From Pseudomonas sp. ISL-84 (GTDB taxonomy: Bacteria; Bacillota; Bacilli; Bacillales; Cytobacillaceae), in NCBI GenBank assembly GCA_018613035.1, contig JAGGRA010000005.1:1-64000 (forward strand): a stretch of 64,000 nt of DNA, read 5' to 3'. Under the pieces are notes generated by a model, which saw only the letters and a program-made list of their open reading frames with translations, did no database searches and had not been told where the DNA came from. Made by a program: the position numbers and the translations under genes. Of this stretch, positions 52,883-62,086 are shown piece by piece; positions within the stretch are counted from its first letter, which is position 1; every line of letters begins with the position of its first letter.

Positions 52883-52950
52883 CAATTTATAACTCCTCTC
52901 CATTTCCCTCGGTGTAATGTATGCCTATTGCCCAAAATCGTGATTACGTG

Positions 52951-54048
52951 CTAGACCTTCTCGGAAATCATCAGCAGTTCAGAGCGGATCTTATCTTTAA
53001 TTTTGTCGACAACTTCAAAATTCATGGCCTCAATATAAATTTTTTCCAATGTGTCACGCTGGGTTTTTGCTTGTGCGAGGTAAGATATCGCTTCACTCAT
53101 TTTATTTTTATAACGGGTGCTGATGTCTTTAATCTGTTCGGCATATATCTCATCTGTGCCTGAGTTGATGGTGATCTCATACATATCAATAATTTCGTCA
53201 CCATCTCTATCCGGAAAATATTCGTGAGGTGCCGTGCTATCGAAAATAGCCAAACCAAGCTCTCTCACAATAATCATATCCAGGCTGTGCGGGTCAAAGC
53301 CGCAATGGTAGACTTCAATATCAAATCCGCGGTTTTCAGCTTCTGCGGCCAGCTTTTTCAGCATGGTTGACTTTCCGGAGCCCGGACGCCCTTTTATGAA
53401 GTACCTTTTCTGAATATCCTCAGTAAGGTTTGGCACAAAGTCCACCGCACCTGTTGGTGTAGCTGCCCCTAAATAACGATGCTTAACAGATGGTGTTTTA
53501 TTTAATTTCATATTTCCATAGAAGGTCTGAATCAGCTTCTTAGTTAGTTGATCTGCCTTTTGAAAGTTCATATTTTCGATGTAGATTTTTTCCCATTCAT
53601 CATGAATTTTCAGCGCTTTGGCAAATGTTTCGTAAGCTGTTGCAAATGAGCAGCTAATTTGGCTTGCCAATGAAGTGATTTCTTCTTTCTTACCGGCCAA
53701 GGCCCTGGAATCCCAGGCTTCTCCCAGATTGATATACTCATCAACTGCGCCCGGTGCTTTAGGTTCAATAACATGCGGAGCTGTCCCATCAACGATACCA
53801 GCTTTTAAAGCTGGAATGATGACCCCGTCGATTGAATGATTGTCAGATGAGCAATGAATGTATTCAAGATCATAGCCTTTTTCAGATAATTCTGCTCCAA
53901 TCGCTTTCATCAGAGAAGATTTCCCTGTCCCAGGCCCGCCTTTTAAAATAAATAGACGGTCAAGCCCTTGCAGGTTGGAATCAAATAAACTGTGGAATCC
54001 CCGCGCAGTATTCCCGCCGGCAAAGTAATTTAATGTCTTCCCAGCCAC
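52951..54048 (-). CDS. tandem P-loop ATPase (PRK06851-type)
   Basis: The 365-residue protein is a duplication: two homologous NTPase halves, with Walker A GGPGTGKSS near residue 37 and GRPGSGKST near residue 219. Each is followed by YDLEYIHCSSDNHSIDGVIIPAL or FDIEVYHCGFDPHSLDMIIVREL, and each half ends in similar EKIYIENMNF/EKIYIEAMNF helices. The conserved HC...D..S.D motif is unusual for P-loop enzymes. It is probably cytoplasmic. GTG start behind AAAGGAAG. Function unknown. Confidence 0.8.
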   Translation of the reverse strand: MAGKTLNYFAGGNTARGFHSLFDSNLQGLDRLFILKGGPGTGKSSLMKAIGAELSEKGYDLEYIHCSSDNHSIDGVIIPALKAGIVDGTAPHVIEPKAPGAVDEYINLGEAWDSRALAGKKEEITSLASQISCSFATAYETFAKALKIHDEWEKIYIENMNFQKADQLTKKLIQTFYGNMKLNKTPSVKHRYLGAATPTGAVDFVPNLTEDIQKRYFIKGRPGSGKSTMLKKLAAEAENRGFDIEVYHCGFDPHSLDMIIVRELGLAIFDSTAPHEYFPDRDGDEIIDMYEITINSGTDEIYAEQIKDISTRYKNKMSEAISYLAQAKTQRDTLEKIYIEAMNFEVVDKIKDKIRSELLMISEKV

Positions 54049-54271
54049 TCTTACACTTCCTTTCGAAATGCATTTTCATCTTACAGTATGCAAAGGGAGA
54101 GGGATGGGTGAATGCCTATGGGAAAAAAGCAGAGAGCTGCTCTATTTTGTTGGTTGATGGTTTATTAGAAGGAGATGGCGATATACACGAAGGTAAAGGG
54201 TAACATCAAGTTTTTAATAAGCTGTCTTCGTAAAGATTTATGCTTTTTGAAGGTAAATGTGTTTTAACCAC

Positions 54272-54504
54272 CTGAGTTGATTGTAGCGGAGGGCACTTGA
54301 TCCTCGAAAATGCATTCGCATTTTCTTCGTGCGGTGTCTATTCAAGGAAGTTTATTCAATGTCCTGCGGGAAGAGAGGGAAGTGCGAGACCCCACAGGCG
54401 AAGCCGAGGAGGCTCGCAACCCTCCCCGCGGAAAGCAAGTGCCCGCAGCGGAAAGCAACGGGCAAAATTCCTAAACAAAAACAACAACTTTTGAGAAAAG
54501 AGCC
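54272..54504 (+). repeat. 235-bp Bacillaceae interspersed repeat, copy B
   Basis: Begins CTGAGTTGATTGTAGCGG and ends GAAAAGAGCC; it aligns with copy A (21694-21931, other strand) over its whole length, including the GCATTTTC hairpin, GAGGAGGCT and AACAAAAACAACAAC-like tail. The 54049-54271 stretch before it shows no gene. Confidence 0.8.
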
Positions 54505-54541
54505 TAAAAAAAGAGCGCTAAATCACAGCGATTTAGCACCC
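54505..54541 (-). terminator. terminator of ebsC
   Basis: GCGCTAAATC (54515-54524) pairs with GATTTAGCAC (54530-54539); an A-run before it reads as the T-tract. Confidence 0.85.
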
Positions 54542-54554
54542 TTTACTGCATTTT

Positions 54555-55037
54555 TTATTCATTTTTCACAAGATCCTCGAGTTTTGCTCCTATCACTTGC
54601 TGTAAATCTCCTATTTTCAGCTCCATTTGCATGCCAATCTTACCGCCGCTGACAATGATGCTCCCAAGTTCAGAAGCTTTAGCATCAACATAGGAAGGAT
54701 ATTGCTTTTTCATCCCGACTGGAGAACATCCTCCGCGGATATAGCCGGTAAGCTTCTGGATATCTTTAACCGGAATCATCTCCACCTTTTTTTCACCTGC
54801 AGCCTTTGCAGCCTTTTTCAGATCGAGTTCATCTTCAACCGGAATGATAAACACATATACCTGCTTGCTTTGCCCCTGAGCGACAAGTGTTTTATAAACT
54901 GCCTTAGGATCTTTTCCAATTTTCTCTGTAACCGAAACCCCGTCTATCTTTCCATCCTGACTGTCGTAGGTGATTAATTCATAATCCACCTTCTGCGCGT
55001 CCAGAATACGCATCGCATTTGTTTTCCCCTTAGCCAT
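54555..55037 (-). CDS. Cys-tRNA(Pro) deacylase, YbaK/EbsC family
   Basis: The 160-residue trans-editing protein hydrolyses Cys-tRNA(Pro). The family pattern includes the AVYKTLV lysine motif, KVEMIPVKDIQKLTGYIRGGCSPVGMKK and an IIVSGGKIGMQMEL tail. The frame is open for 18 residues upstream, but GGAGGCG before the ATG at 55037 (MAKGKTNAM) marks the start. It stands 60 nt after the UDP-glucose dehydrogenase gene start region on the same strand. Confidence 0.9.
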   Translation of the reverse strand: MAKGKTNAMRILDAQKVDYELITYDSQDGKIDGVSVTEKIGKDPKAVYKTLVAQGQSKQVYVFIIPVEDELDLKKAAKAAGEKKVEMIPVKDIQKLTGYIRGGCSPVGMKKQYPSYVDAKASELGSIIVSGGKIGMQMELKIGDLQQVIGAKLEDLVKNE

Positions 55038-55097
55038 ACCTGCGCCTCCATTGCTTATTTTCCTCATTTTAGCACTTCCCGCCACATTCAAAAAGCA

Positions 55098-56417
55098 TCA
55101 GGTGGGATTTGTATCTGGCAGCCCTGGGCGCCCAATCGAAACATATTGAATTTCGTGCTTTTCCGTTTCTTTGACAGAGTAGCAATTTCGGCCATCAAAG
55201 AGGAGGGGATCTTTCATGTGCTCACGGTATTTGTAAAGGGGGAACTCTTTGATTTCCTTCCATTCGGTTACGATAAACGCCATATCTGCTTCTTGAATGG
55301 CCTCATCAATTGAGGACACATAACTGAGCTTGTCACCGAAAAGGCACTTTCCCTTTTCCATGGCGGCAGGATCATATACCGCTATATTCGCACCTTCATC
55401 CAGTAAATCACGAATCAAATCCAGAGACGGAGCCTCCCGGATATCATCTGTATTTGGCTTAAAGGACAAGCCAAGAACAGCAGCTCTTTTTCCGGACAGA
55501 TTACCTACCAGATTTTTTGCCTTTCTGTATAACGTTTGCTTTTGTCTGTTGTTCACTTCCATAACTGCTCTGAGCATTATAAAATCGTAATCAAATTGGA
55601 GGGCCATTTGTTCCAATGCCTGAGTGTCCTTTGGAAAACAAGAGCCGCCATATCCAATTCCAGCATTCAGAAACTGGTTTCCGATCCTCTTATCCATTCC
55701 CATTCCAGCACTGACATCCTCGATATTCGCTCCGGATATATCGCATAAATTCGCAATCTCATTGATAAAACTGATTTTTGCAGCTAAAAAAGTATTGGAC
55801 GCATATTTAATCATTTCCGCACTTCGAAGATCTGTCTGCACTACAGGAATGTTAAACGGCTGATATATTTTCTCTACAATACTTGCAGCTCTCTCATGTC
55901 TTGATCCAATCACTATACGATCGCCATGAAAGGTATCGTATATACCAGAGCCTTCACGAAGAAATTCAGGGTTTGAAACCACATGTACAGTCAAGCAAGG
56001 CATAACTCTCTCCATAATCAATGCTTCTATTCGTTCATTTGTGCCAATTGGAACGGTGCTTTTTATCGCTACTGTTACGTCTTTTTGAATGTACTCTGCG
56101 ATGTCCAAAGCAGCTTGCTCAATATTAGCGGTATCCGCAGAACCATCTGCCTTCTGAGGTGTACCTACTGTAATAAAGATGCAATCAGCCTCTCCATAAG
56201 CCAAATAGGCTTGATCCGTGAACAATAGACGTTCTTTATCCCTGTTTCTGCTGATCATTTCTTGAAGCCCCGGCTCGAAAATGGGGCACCTGCCTTGATT
56301 TAAATCCTCTATTTTTTCTATATCCTTATCGAAACAGATCACAGTATGTCCAACCTCCGCCAAACAAGCGCTTGTGACCAGACCTACATATCCTGCCCCG
56401 GCAATGGTGATGTTCAT
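55098..56417 (-). CDS. UDP-glucose 6-dehydrogenase
   Basis: The 439-residue enzyme oxidises UDP-glucose to UDP-glucuronate in two steps. The Rossmann loop GAGYVGLVTSACLAEVG, the catalytic Cys segment NAGIGYGGSCFPKDT and the second-domain AVLGLSFKPNTDDIREAPS are intact. It supplies precursor for surface glycans or teichuronic acid (TuaD/YtcA type), but no glycan cluster is adjacent. AAAGGAG precedes the ATG. Confidence 0.93.
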   Translation of the reverse strand: MNITIAGAGYVGLVTSACLAEVGHTVICFDKDIEKIEDLNQGRCPIFEPGLQEMISRNRDKERLLFTDQAYLAYGEADCIFITVGTPQKADGSADTANIEQAALDIAEYIQKDVTVAIKSTVPIGTNERIEALIMERVMPCLTVHVVSNPEFLREGSGIYDTFHGDRIVIGSRHERAASIVEKIYQPFNIPVVQTDLRSAEMIKYASNTFLAAKISFINEIANLCDISGANIEDVSAGMGMDKRIGNQFLNAGIGYGGSCFPKDTQALEQMALQFDYDFIMLRAVMEVNNRQKQTLYRKAKNLVGNLSGKRAAVLGLSFKPNTDDIREAPSLDLIRDLLDEGANIAVYDPAAMEKGKCLFGDKLSYVSSIDEAIQEADMAFIVTEWKEIKEFPLYKYREHMKDPLLFDGRNCYSVKETEKHEIQYVSIGRPGLPDTNPT

Positions 56418-56441
56418 GAAAAGACTCCTTTATCACTCAAT

Positions 56442-56476
56442 AAAAAACAGGATTCTCATATGAGGATCCTGTTTTT
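56442..56476. terminator. terminator of the oligo-1,6-glucosidase gene
   Basis: AAAAACAGGATTCTCAT pairs with ATGAGGATCCTGTTTTT, usable on both strands. Confidence 0.88.
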
Positions 56477-56482
56477 ATATTA

Positions 56483-58144
56483 CTATTTTATACGATATAC
56501 GCGCGCTTCATAAGGCTTGAGATTGAAAGAATCAAAATCCTCATGCTTTTCAACAGCGTAGTTATTCAATAAAAGCTGGTCAAATGAAAGCATAAATTCT
56601 GATTTAAAGCCTGCTTCCTTGGCTGAAAGGTTCGTAATGACCACAACCTGATCAACTTCGGAAGTGCGGGTATAGGCATAAATCTGCTTATCTTCTTCAA
56701 GCAATAAATCATATTGCCCGTAAGTGAAGACGTCATTTTCTTTTTTCAGGCGAATCATTTTTTTATAAAAAGAAAGGATGGAACCTTCATCTTGGGATTG
56801 TACCTCCACGTTGATATTCGTGAAGTTCGGATTTAGTTTCATCCATGGCTGGCCAGTTGTAAACCCTGCATTCTCCTTTGTGGACCACTGCATTGGCGTA
56901 CGGCTGTTGTCACGGGATGATGCCCAAATGATCTCTATGATTGCCTGGTGGGCCATGCCTTCTTCTTTTTTAATGCGGTACAGATTTTTGACTGCCACAT
57001 CATCATAATCTTCAATAGATGGAAAATGAACATTTGTCATGCCAATTTCCTGCCCCTGGTAAATAAACGGTGTTCCCTGCATTAGGAAATACATGGCACC
57101 CATTGATGTTGCACTTTGGTGCCAATATTTATCATCATTACCCCATGTTGAGACAACACGCGGCTTATCATGATTCTCGATGAATAAGGCGTTCCAGCCA
57201 TCGCCTTCAAGCCCTTTTTGCCAGCGGGTAAGAACTTTTTTAAGCTCTACGATATCAAGCTCCGGGTTTGTTTCTGCATCCCAAAGTCCAAGGTGTTCAA
57301 ATTGGAAGATCATATCCATTTTGCCTTTTTCTTCACCAACCCAAAGGTCTGCTTCATCAACCGTAACACCGTTTGCTTCGCCTACTGTCATAACGTCATA
57401 GTTAGCATAGGTGCGGTCTTTGAATTCCTTTAAGAATCCATGAATGCCTTCCTGGTTCATATGCATATCGAAGGAAGAAACATACTTTTTCTTCTTCGGA
57501 TTCGGCATGTCAGGGAAGCCTGGGCGCTTTTTAATATGGCTGATTGCATCGATTCTAAAACCATCGATGCCCTTATCAAGCCACCAATTAACTGTATCAT
57601 AGAGCGCATCGCGGACTTCTTTTTTCTCCCAGTTCAAATCAGGCTGTCTCGTAGAGAAAACATGCAGGAAATATTGTTCCGTTTCCGCATCGTATTCCCA
57701 TGCGGATCCGCCAAAAATGCTTTCCCAGTTGTTTGGCTCCTGGCCCTTTTTGCCGTCTCTCCAAATGTACCAATCCCTCTTTGGATTGTCTTTGGATGAA
57801 CGGGACTCTATAAACCAGGGATGTTCATCGCTTGTATGGTTTAAGACAAGGTCGAGAATCAGCTTCATGTCGCGCTTGTGGACTTCGTCAAGCAGCTGGT
57901 TGAAATCCTCCATCGTACCGAAGTCTTCCATGATATCCTGGTAATCTGAAATATCATAGCCATTATCATCATTTGGAGATTTGTACATCGGGCAAATCCA
58001 AATGACATCTATACCTAAACCTTTAATATAATCAAGTCTTTGAATGATTCCCTGAAGATCGCCAATTCCATCTCCATTTGAATCCTGGAAACTGCGCGGA
58101 TATATTTGGTACCCGACGGCTTCCTTCCACCAAATCTTCTGCAT
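56483..58144 (-). CDS. malL: oligo-1,6-glucosidase (GH13)
   Basis: The 553-residue cytoplasmic alpha-glucosidase hydrolyses isomalto-oligosaccharides and related sugars. GH13 regions are DLVLNHTSDEHPWF, GFRIDAISHIKKRPG (nucleophile Asp), GEANG (acid Glu) and ENHDKPR. No signal peptide is present. TGAGGGTG precedes the ATG and an operator-like palindrome lies 40 nt upstream. With the secreted starch enzyme at 34222 it can form a glucan utilisation route; MalL versus trehalose-6-phosphate hydrolase is decided by overall pattern, with some doubt. Confidence 0.88.
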   Translation of the reverse strand: MQKIWWKEAVGYQIYPRSFQDSNGDGIGDLQGIIQRLDYIKGLGIDVIWICPMYKSPNDDNGYDISDYQDIMEDFGTMEDFNQLLDEVHKRDMKLILDLVLNHTSDEHPWFIESRSSKDNPKRDWYIWRDGKKGQEPNNWESIFGGSAWEYDAETEQYFLHVFSTRQPDLNWEKKEVRDALYDTVNWWLDKGIDGFRIDAISHIKKRPGFPDMPNPKKKKYVSSFDMHMNQEGIHGFLKEFKDRTYANYDVMTVGEANGVTVDEADLWVGEEKGKMDMIFQFEHLGLWDAETNPELDIVELKKVLTRWQKGLEGDGWNALFIENHDKPRVVSTWGNDDKYWHQSATSMGAMYFLMQGTPFIYQGQEIGMTNVHFPSIEDYDDVAVKNLYRIKKEEGMAHQAIIEIIWASSRDNSRTPMQWSTKENAGFTTGQPWMKLNPNFTNINVEVQSQDEGSILSFYKKMIRLKKENDVFTYGQYDLLLEEDKQIYAYTRTSEVDQVVVITNLSAKEAGFKSEFMLSFDQLLLNNYAVEKHEDFDSFNLKPYEARVYRIK

Positions 58145-58181
58145 ATTAACACCCTCAATTTATTAATGATTTCTTTGGAGT

Positions 58182-58197
58182 GCGCAAACGTTTGCAT
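58182..58197 (-). promoter_or_regulatory. cre/LacI-type operator before malL
   Basis: GCAAACGTTTGC (58184-58195) is a perfect palindrome, and the longer minus-strand ATGCAAACGTTTGCGC is close to cre. Position just upstream of the gene suits repression by CcpA or a MalR-type LacI protein. Confidence 0.6.
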
Positions 58198-58330
58198 TAA
58201 GCGGTATAAAAAAAGCTGCTTGCTATCAGCATTTGCATACTACTACAGTAAGTGTAACGCTTACAATGTATTTTATCAATACCCTTTTCGAGACAAAATT
58301 GGGTGGATTTTAAGAGAAATGGTGCTATTA

Positions 58331-58368
58331 AAACACAATAAAGCCGCAGCTTTTCTATCCTGCGGCTT
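58331..58368 (-). terminator. hairpin after the zincin gene
   Basis: AAGCCGCAG pairs with CTGCGGCTT; the following minus-strand tract TTTATTGTGTTTT is weak. Confidence 0.6.
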
Positions 58369-58378
58369 GCTAAACGAA

Positions 58379-58831
58379 TTAAGCTGGCTCCAATTGCAGC
58401 TTGTCCCAATAAGGCTTTAATGAGTGGTAAATAATCTTCTGCATAAAAGCCTTATCCATTTCCGGAAGGAGCTTTTCAGCAAACTCCCAGGCGTTCTCTT
58501 CTATCTTTAGGGCTATTTGGTAACGTTCCTGCTCTGTCAAGCATTCGTCGAGCCGTTCAGCCAATTTTTCGAGTTCCTTATCCTCAGCATGGCCAAGTTC
58601 ATGTGCAAATACAAAAGCAAAGTAATCCAAAAAGTGTTCACCCGAAGAAAATAACTGATAACACTGGTTTTTAATCTCTTCAATGTATAATGTAATTGTG
58701 TGCGATCCCATGCTGTACTTGCCGCCAGCTAAACGATTTCCCGGAAAATGATCTTCCAGCTTAACATCCACAAGGCTCCCTGATCTCTCCAGCAACTCCC
58801 GAACAACTAGATCCAATCTCTCTTTTTTCAA
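58379..58831 (-). CDS. small zincin-like protein with HELGH motif
   Basis: The 150-residue cytoplasmic protein has FAFVFAHELGHAEDKELEKL, an HExxH zinc-protease motif in a helix preceded by a beta-rich part, and a Glu-rich helical region (EENAWEFAEKLLPEMD) that could supply the third ligand. The layout resembles ImmA/IrrE and SprT-like peptidases, without a DNA-binding domain. AAAGGTG overlaps an in-frame GTG; the TTG at 58831 is preferred. Substrate unknown. Confidence 0.75.
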   Translation of the reverse strand: MKKERLDLVVRELLERSGSLVDVKLEDHFPGNRLAGGKYSMGSHTITLYIEEIKNQCYQLFSSGEHFLDYFAFVFAHELGHAEDKELEKLAERLDECLTEQERYQIALKIEENAWEFAEKLLPEMDKAFMQKIIYHSLKPYWDKLQLEPA

Positions 58832-58997
58832 TTCATACACCTTTCTCTATGAGTGTTCAAATAGTGTGCAAATAGATTTACCCGACTTTTTGAACAACCC
58901 CCAATAGCTTATAGGCTATTATATGAGAAAAAGGTCAGAAAATAAACCAAGTTATTTACCCTTTCTTAAAGAATATGAAACCTTTATCAGGAAAAAA

Positions 58998-59900
58998 TTA
59001 ATGTTTTTCCTGCATAAGCGATTTATGAATCCAAATGGCTGCCTGCGATCCCTCTCCCATTGCAATTGTCACTTGTTCAGAGTGGGCTGCGACATCTCCT
59101 GCTGCCCAGACGTTTTTTATATTCGTCATCTTTGATCGGGCATCTGTTACAATATGCTTATTTTCCAGGCGTTCGACTCCCAGCTGTTTGGCTAGGCCTG
59201 ATTTTACCTCGTTTCCTCCAAAGGCAATAAATCCCCTCTCACCTGTTACTTCTTTTCCACTTTCCAGCATAACACCGTTAAATTCGTCACCAACTGCAAG
59301 CACCTTTTGAATAGATTTATCAAGATAATTAATATTTTTGCTTTTCATTTTCTCCATTAATTTCTGATCTATCTTCGCTTTTTCATGATTAATAAAAATA
59401 AGATCATTCGTCCAATAGGATAAAGTTAAAGCCATATTAGCCCCTGCATTTCCTGATCCGAGCACAATGGTTCGTTTGTCCTTCACCTCATATCCGTCAC
59501 AATCAGGGCAAACATACACGGAGATACCCAGGCACGGCATTAATTCAGGGAAGGGGGGGATGCGGTCCATTACCCCTGTTGCGAGCAATATCCGCTTGCC
59601 GGTATACTTGTTTCCATTTGTGGACTTAACTTCAAAACCTTCTCTAGTCTTTTGAGCCTGCTCAACCTTTTCGAAAGCAAACTCCACCCCAAGGCTTTCC
59701 GCGTGTTTTTTCCCAATTTCCCGTAATTCCTGGCCGCTTACACCATCAGGATAGCCCAAAATATTATGATAGCTCCTGCATATGGTGGAGCGTCCATCAT
59801 TTGAATCAAGAACCAAAACTCTATGCTTATACCTGCCCAGCTGAATAGCAGCCTGCAGGCCAGCAATCCCGCCGCCAACAATCAGACAATCATAAGCCAA
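58998..59900 (-). CDS. thioredoxin-reductase-like FAD oxidoreductase
   Basis: The 300-residue flavoprotein has the FAD loop VGGGIAGLQAAIQLGRY, an NAD(P) loop VLGSGNAGANMAL, a CPDC redox pair (YVCPDCDGYE) in the place of the usual CATC, and the C-terminal VWAAGDVAAHSEQVTIAMGEG. It probably reduces a thiol protein or other disulfide; the altered active-site pair suggests it is not the main TrxB. TTG start behind AAAGGAGG. It lies downstream of the partition locus and a terminator separates them. Confidence 0.87.
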   Translation of the reverse strand: MAYDCLIVGGGIAGLQAAIQLGRYKHRVLVLDSNDGRSTICRSYHNILGYPDGVSGQELREIGKKHAESLGVEFAFEKVEQAQKTREGFEVKSTNGNKYTGKRILLATGVMDRIPPFPELMPCLGISVYVCPDCDGYEVKDKRTIVLGSGNAGANMALTLSYWTNDLIFINHEKAKIDQKLMEKMKSKNINYLDKSIQKVLAVGDEFNGVMLESGKEVTGERGFIAFGGNEVKSGLAKQLGVERLENKHIVTDARSKMTNIKNVWAAGDVAAHSEQVTIAMGEGSQAAIWIHKSLMQEKH

Positions 59901-59966
59901 CTCTATTCCTCCTTTTGTGCCGAATAGGCTGTACCTGTAATTTACCCGGAAAAATTACATCTAAAT

Positions 59967-60012
59967 ACAAAAAAGGGAAGTTTCAGTCAATATCCGAAAC
60001 TTCCCTTTTTTT
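59967..60012. terminator. terminator of the parMR-like operon
   Basis: AAAAAAGGGAAGTTTC pairs with GAAACTTCCCTTTTTT; the right arm overlaps the stop region of the ParR-like gene. Confidence 0.88.
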
Positions 60013-60607
60013 ATTTATTCATATGTGCAAGAAAGCCGCCAAGAAGTGTATCCAAATCTTCCTCGCTTTCCTCTTCAGGTTTATCCTCTGTCTGTTCTTG
60101 CTGTTCTCTTCTTGCTTTTTCCCAATCAAAATCAAGCAAGTCGTCATCATTATCCGCAAGCGATTCAGAATGGTTTTCTTCTAATGAAGCAGCCGCTGAA
60201 TCATATGGTTCAAGATCATGCATGGGCTCCTCCTGCAGATACAACGCCTCATCCAGATTAGAAGACCTGCTGTTCAGGGAGGCAAGCAAAGACGTAGCCC
60301 GGACTGGATCAGTAATTAGCTGATAAAGAATGCTGCCCAGCAACGCCTCTGAATGCTCATGCTTTAGCCAATCCCTTTGAACCTTGCTTAGCCCCTTAGG
60401 AAGGGGGATGGTAATGGTTTCCCGATCCTTATTCTGGGAACCGCTGACCCCCTGCATTACATACTCCGCAATTTTGCTTGAGAAATTCCGTCTTTCCGTT
60501 TCCTTCAGCTTTTGCAAATGCTTCAAAATATGATCAGGTGTATCAGAAGGGACACGAAAGGATATCGATTGTCCTCTCTTTATTTCAGAAGAGGAAGCTT
60601 TTTTCAT
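60011..60607 (-). CDS. ParR-like ribbon-helix-helix adaptor of the actin-type partition locus
   Basis: The 198-residue protein has an N-terminal segment (RGQSISFRVPSDTPDHILKHLQKLKE, then FSSKIAEYVMQGV) with the strand-helix-helix pattern of RHH DNA-binding proteins. A helical middle follows, then a long acidic tail (about residues 130-185) that ends in a compact amphipathic helix, LLGGFLAHMNK. In ParR proteins the RHH part binds the centromere repeats and the C-terminus caps the ParM filament; the same division fits here. It starts 11 nt after the ParM-like gene stops, with AGGGTGAT. Assignment rests on architecture and neighbour, not on sequence identity. Confidence 0.7.
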   Translation of the reverse strand: MKKASSSEIKRGQSISFRVPSDTPDHILKHLQKLKETERRNFSSKIAEYVMQGVSGSQNKDRETITIPLPKGLSKVQRDWLKHEHSEALLGSILYQLITDPVRATSLLASLNSRSSNLDEALYLQEEPMHDLEPYDSAAASLEENHSESLADNDDDLLDFDWEKARREQQEQTEDKPEEESEEDLDTLLGGFLAHMNK

Positions 60608-60618
60608 GAAGTATCACC

Positions 60619-61800
60619 CTAGTTGGCTTTAACAGGTTTTTTGTCCTGGTCTGCCTTTTCTTTATTCGTTCTTCTTGTAAAATCAGAGATCAGCTTATAA
60701 TAAGCATTTGCCATCATCCAGATGCTTTCTTTTTCATCCTCGAAGAAGTCAATATTATAGCCGTCCAGATTGTTATTTAACGTTTTCAGGTAATCTTTTA
60801 AAACGATTGAACCGCCGCCTACAAAGTAGCAGATTTCTGTTTGTGAATTCTTTTGCCATACATTGCGTAGCAGGCGATACTGCTTCTTAGCCAGGTCAAG
60901 AAGGATGCGGTCTGTAATATCATGGACGCTTGTCCGGCTTCCTTTTACCATGATGTGGTTGCGGTCATTCTTCTTCGTAATGATCTCAACTACATCTCTG
61001 CGGCTGTCGAGCTCAACGCCGTGCTTTGATCTGATTTCTTCGCGGATGGATTCAAGTGCCTCTGAAACACCAAGGTTAAATCCCTGCGCTTTGTCATCAT
61101 CCACATTGCGGTTTTTAATTACAGCAATATCGGTTGATAAACCGCCAATATCCTGGATCAAAATGCGCTTATCAATTAGATCCTTATTAATAATGTTCAG
61201 GTTATTGTCCATTACAAGGTTAATGTAAGCCGCAAAACCTTCAGGATAAACTTTGACTTCATCAAATTTGATGTTTACCTTTAATCCTTGATATTTAGGT
61301 GTAACAAGGAACTCAACCTGATGGACAGATCCAAGTAATTTTGAACGATAGCCTGCATCTTTTCCTTCCTTAACTTCACGCAATGGAAGGCCTGTCCCAA
61401 GCGTATAGTTTGAATCAATAACATTTCCTGATTTTTTAAAGCCTGTTGAACCCTCTTTCCTTACAGCATCCAGTGCCAATGCGGCAAAAAGCATTACCAA
61501 TGTCTGATCTTCCTCAGACTTGCTGCTTCCCGGATCAAGCTCAGTAGCGTTGTCACTTTTTGTCGCCAAATGGCCGACACGATAAATTGCATTATTCTCT
61601 TTCAGGGCAGGGGAGTGGACTCTAATATGTATACCTTCTAATGGATCCTTGCTGTCCAGCTCTTCAATTCCAATAACCGGTCTATCTTCAACATCTCTTG
61701 CAATTACATTTGGTATGTTTAATTCTGCATCCATTTTTCCAAATATCGCTTTTATAGAATCGTTCCCTACATCAACTGCTGCAATTCTTGAATTACTCAA
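60619..61800 (-). CDS. ParM/StbA (Alp7A-type) actin-like ATPase
   Basis: The 393-residue actin-fold ATPase has phosphate-1 AAVDVGNDSIKAIFG near residue 7, phosphate-2 IQDIGGLSTDIAVI near the middle and the adenosine motif CYFVGGGSIVLKDY near the C-terminus. It is longer than plasmid R1 ParM and, as I recall them, resembles chromosomal ParM/StbA proteins of the B. cereus group. It should polymerise with ATP and move DNA through the ParR-like protein. The ATG at 61818 has no ribosome site; AAAGGA nine bases before the TTG at 61800 indicates that start. Upstream are a palindrome and two iteron arrays. Confidence 0.88.
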   Translation of the reverse strand: MSNSRIAAVDVGNDSIKAIFGKMDAELNIPNVIARDVEDRPVIGIEELDSKDPLEGIHIRVHSPALKENNAIYRVGHLATKSDNATELDPGSSKSEEDQTLVMLFAALALDAVRKEGSTGFKKSGNVIDSNYTLGTGLPLREVKEGKDAGYRSKLLGSVHQVEFLVTPKYQGLKVNIKFDEVKVYPEGFAAYINLVMDNNLNIINKDLIDKRILIQDIGGLSTDIAVIKNRNVDDDKAQGFNLGVSEALESIREEIRSKHGVELDSRRDVVEIITKKNDRNHIMVKGSRTSVHDITDRILLDLAKKQYRLLRNVWQKNSQTEICYFVGGGSIVLKDYLKTLNNNLDGYNIDFFEDEKESIWMMANAYYKLISDFTRRTNKEKADQDKKPVKAN

Positions 61801-61845
61801 TTCACTCAATCCTTTCATTCTCTTTATTAGAGGTGTTTATTTAAG

Positions 61846-61861
61846 AGTAATCCAGATTACT
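61846..61861. promoter_or_regulatory. 16-bp palindrome, probable parM operator
   Basis: AGTAATCCAGATTACT is a perfect inverted repeat with a CA centre, 46-61 nt upstream of the parM TTG. Position fits an operator next to the promoter; TTGTAA with 17 nt to TACTCT on the minus strand is a weak promoter candidate overlapping it. Confidence 0.55.
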
Positions 61862-61934
61862 AGATTTTACAATGAAAGGAGATAAAAAGTAATGAAAGCG
61901 TAAAGACGTAAACAAAGTGTAAACTTTATCAAAC

Positions 61935-62086
61935 TTGTTTACAAACTTCGATTACTTGTATACATTTCCGCACACATCTATATATACAGGGTTGCATACA
62001 CTTTTGAATACAAGTTTACTTTTTTGTATGCAATTGCATTCATATTTGTATTCTTGTATGCATTTTTGTTTACAACCTTAATTTAC
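61935..62086. repeat. iteron array 1 (parM-proximal), TTGTATAC-like octamers
   Basis: Octamers of the form TTGNWTNC start at 61935, 61956, 61992, 62004, 62024, 62034, 62046, 62054 and 62066, with weaker copies near 61966, 61980, 62012 and 62079. Spacing inside the cluster is 8, 10 or 12 nt. Variants include TTGTATAC, TTGCATAC, TTGTATGC, TTGAATAC and TTGTTTAC. The array is upstream of parM and looks like a parC centromere. Confidence 0.75.

Noticed and set aside
54297-54652. ORFs across the 54272-54504 repeat as genes
   Set aside because: They lie in a non-coding interspersed repeat, the frame is not kept in the other copy, and they lack ribosome sites.
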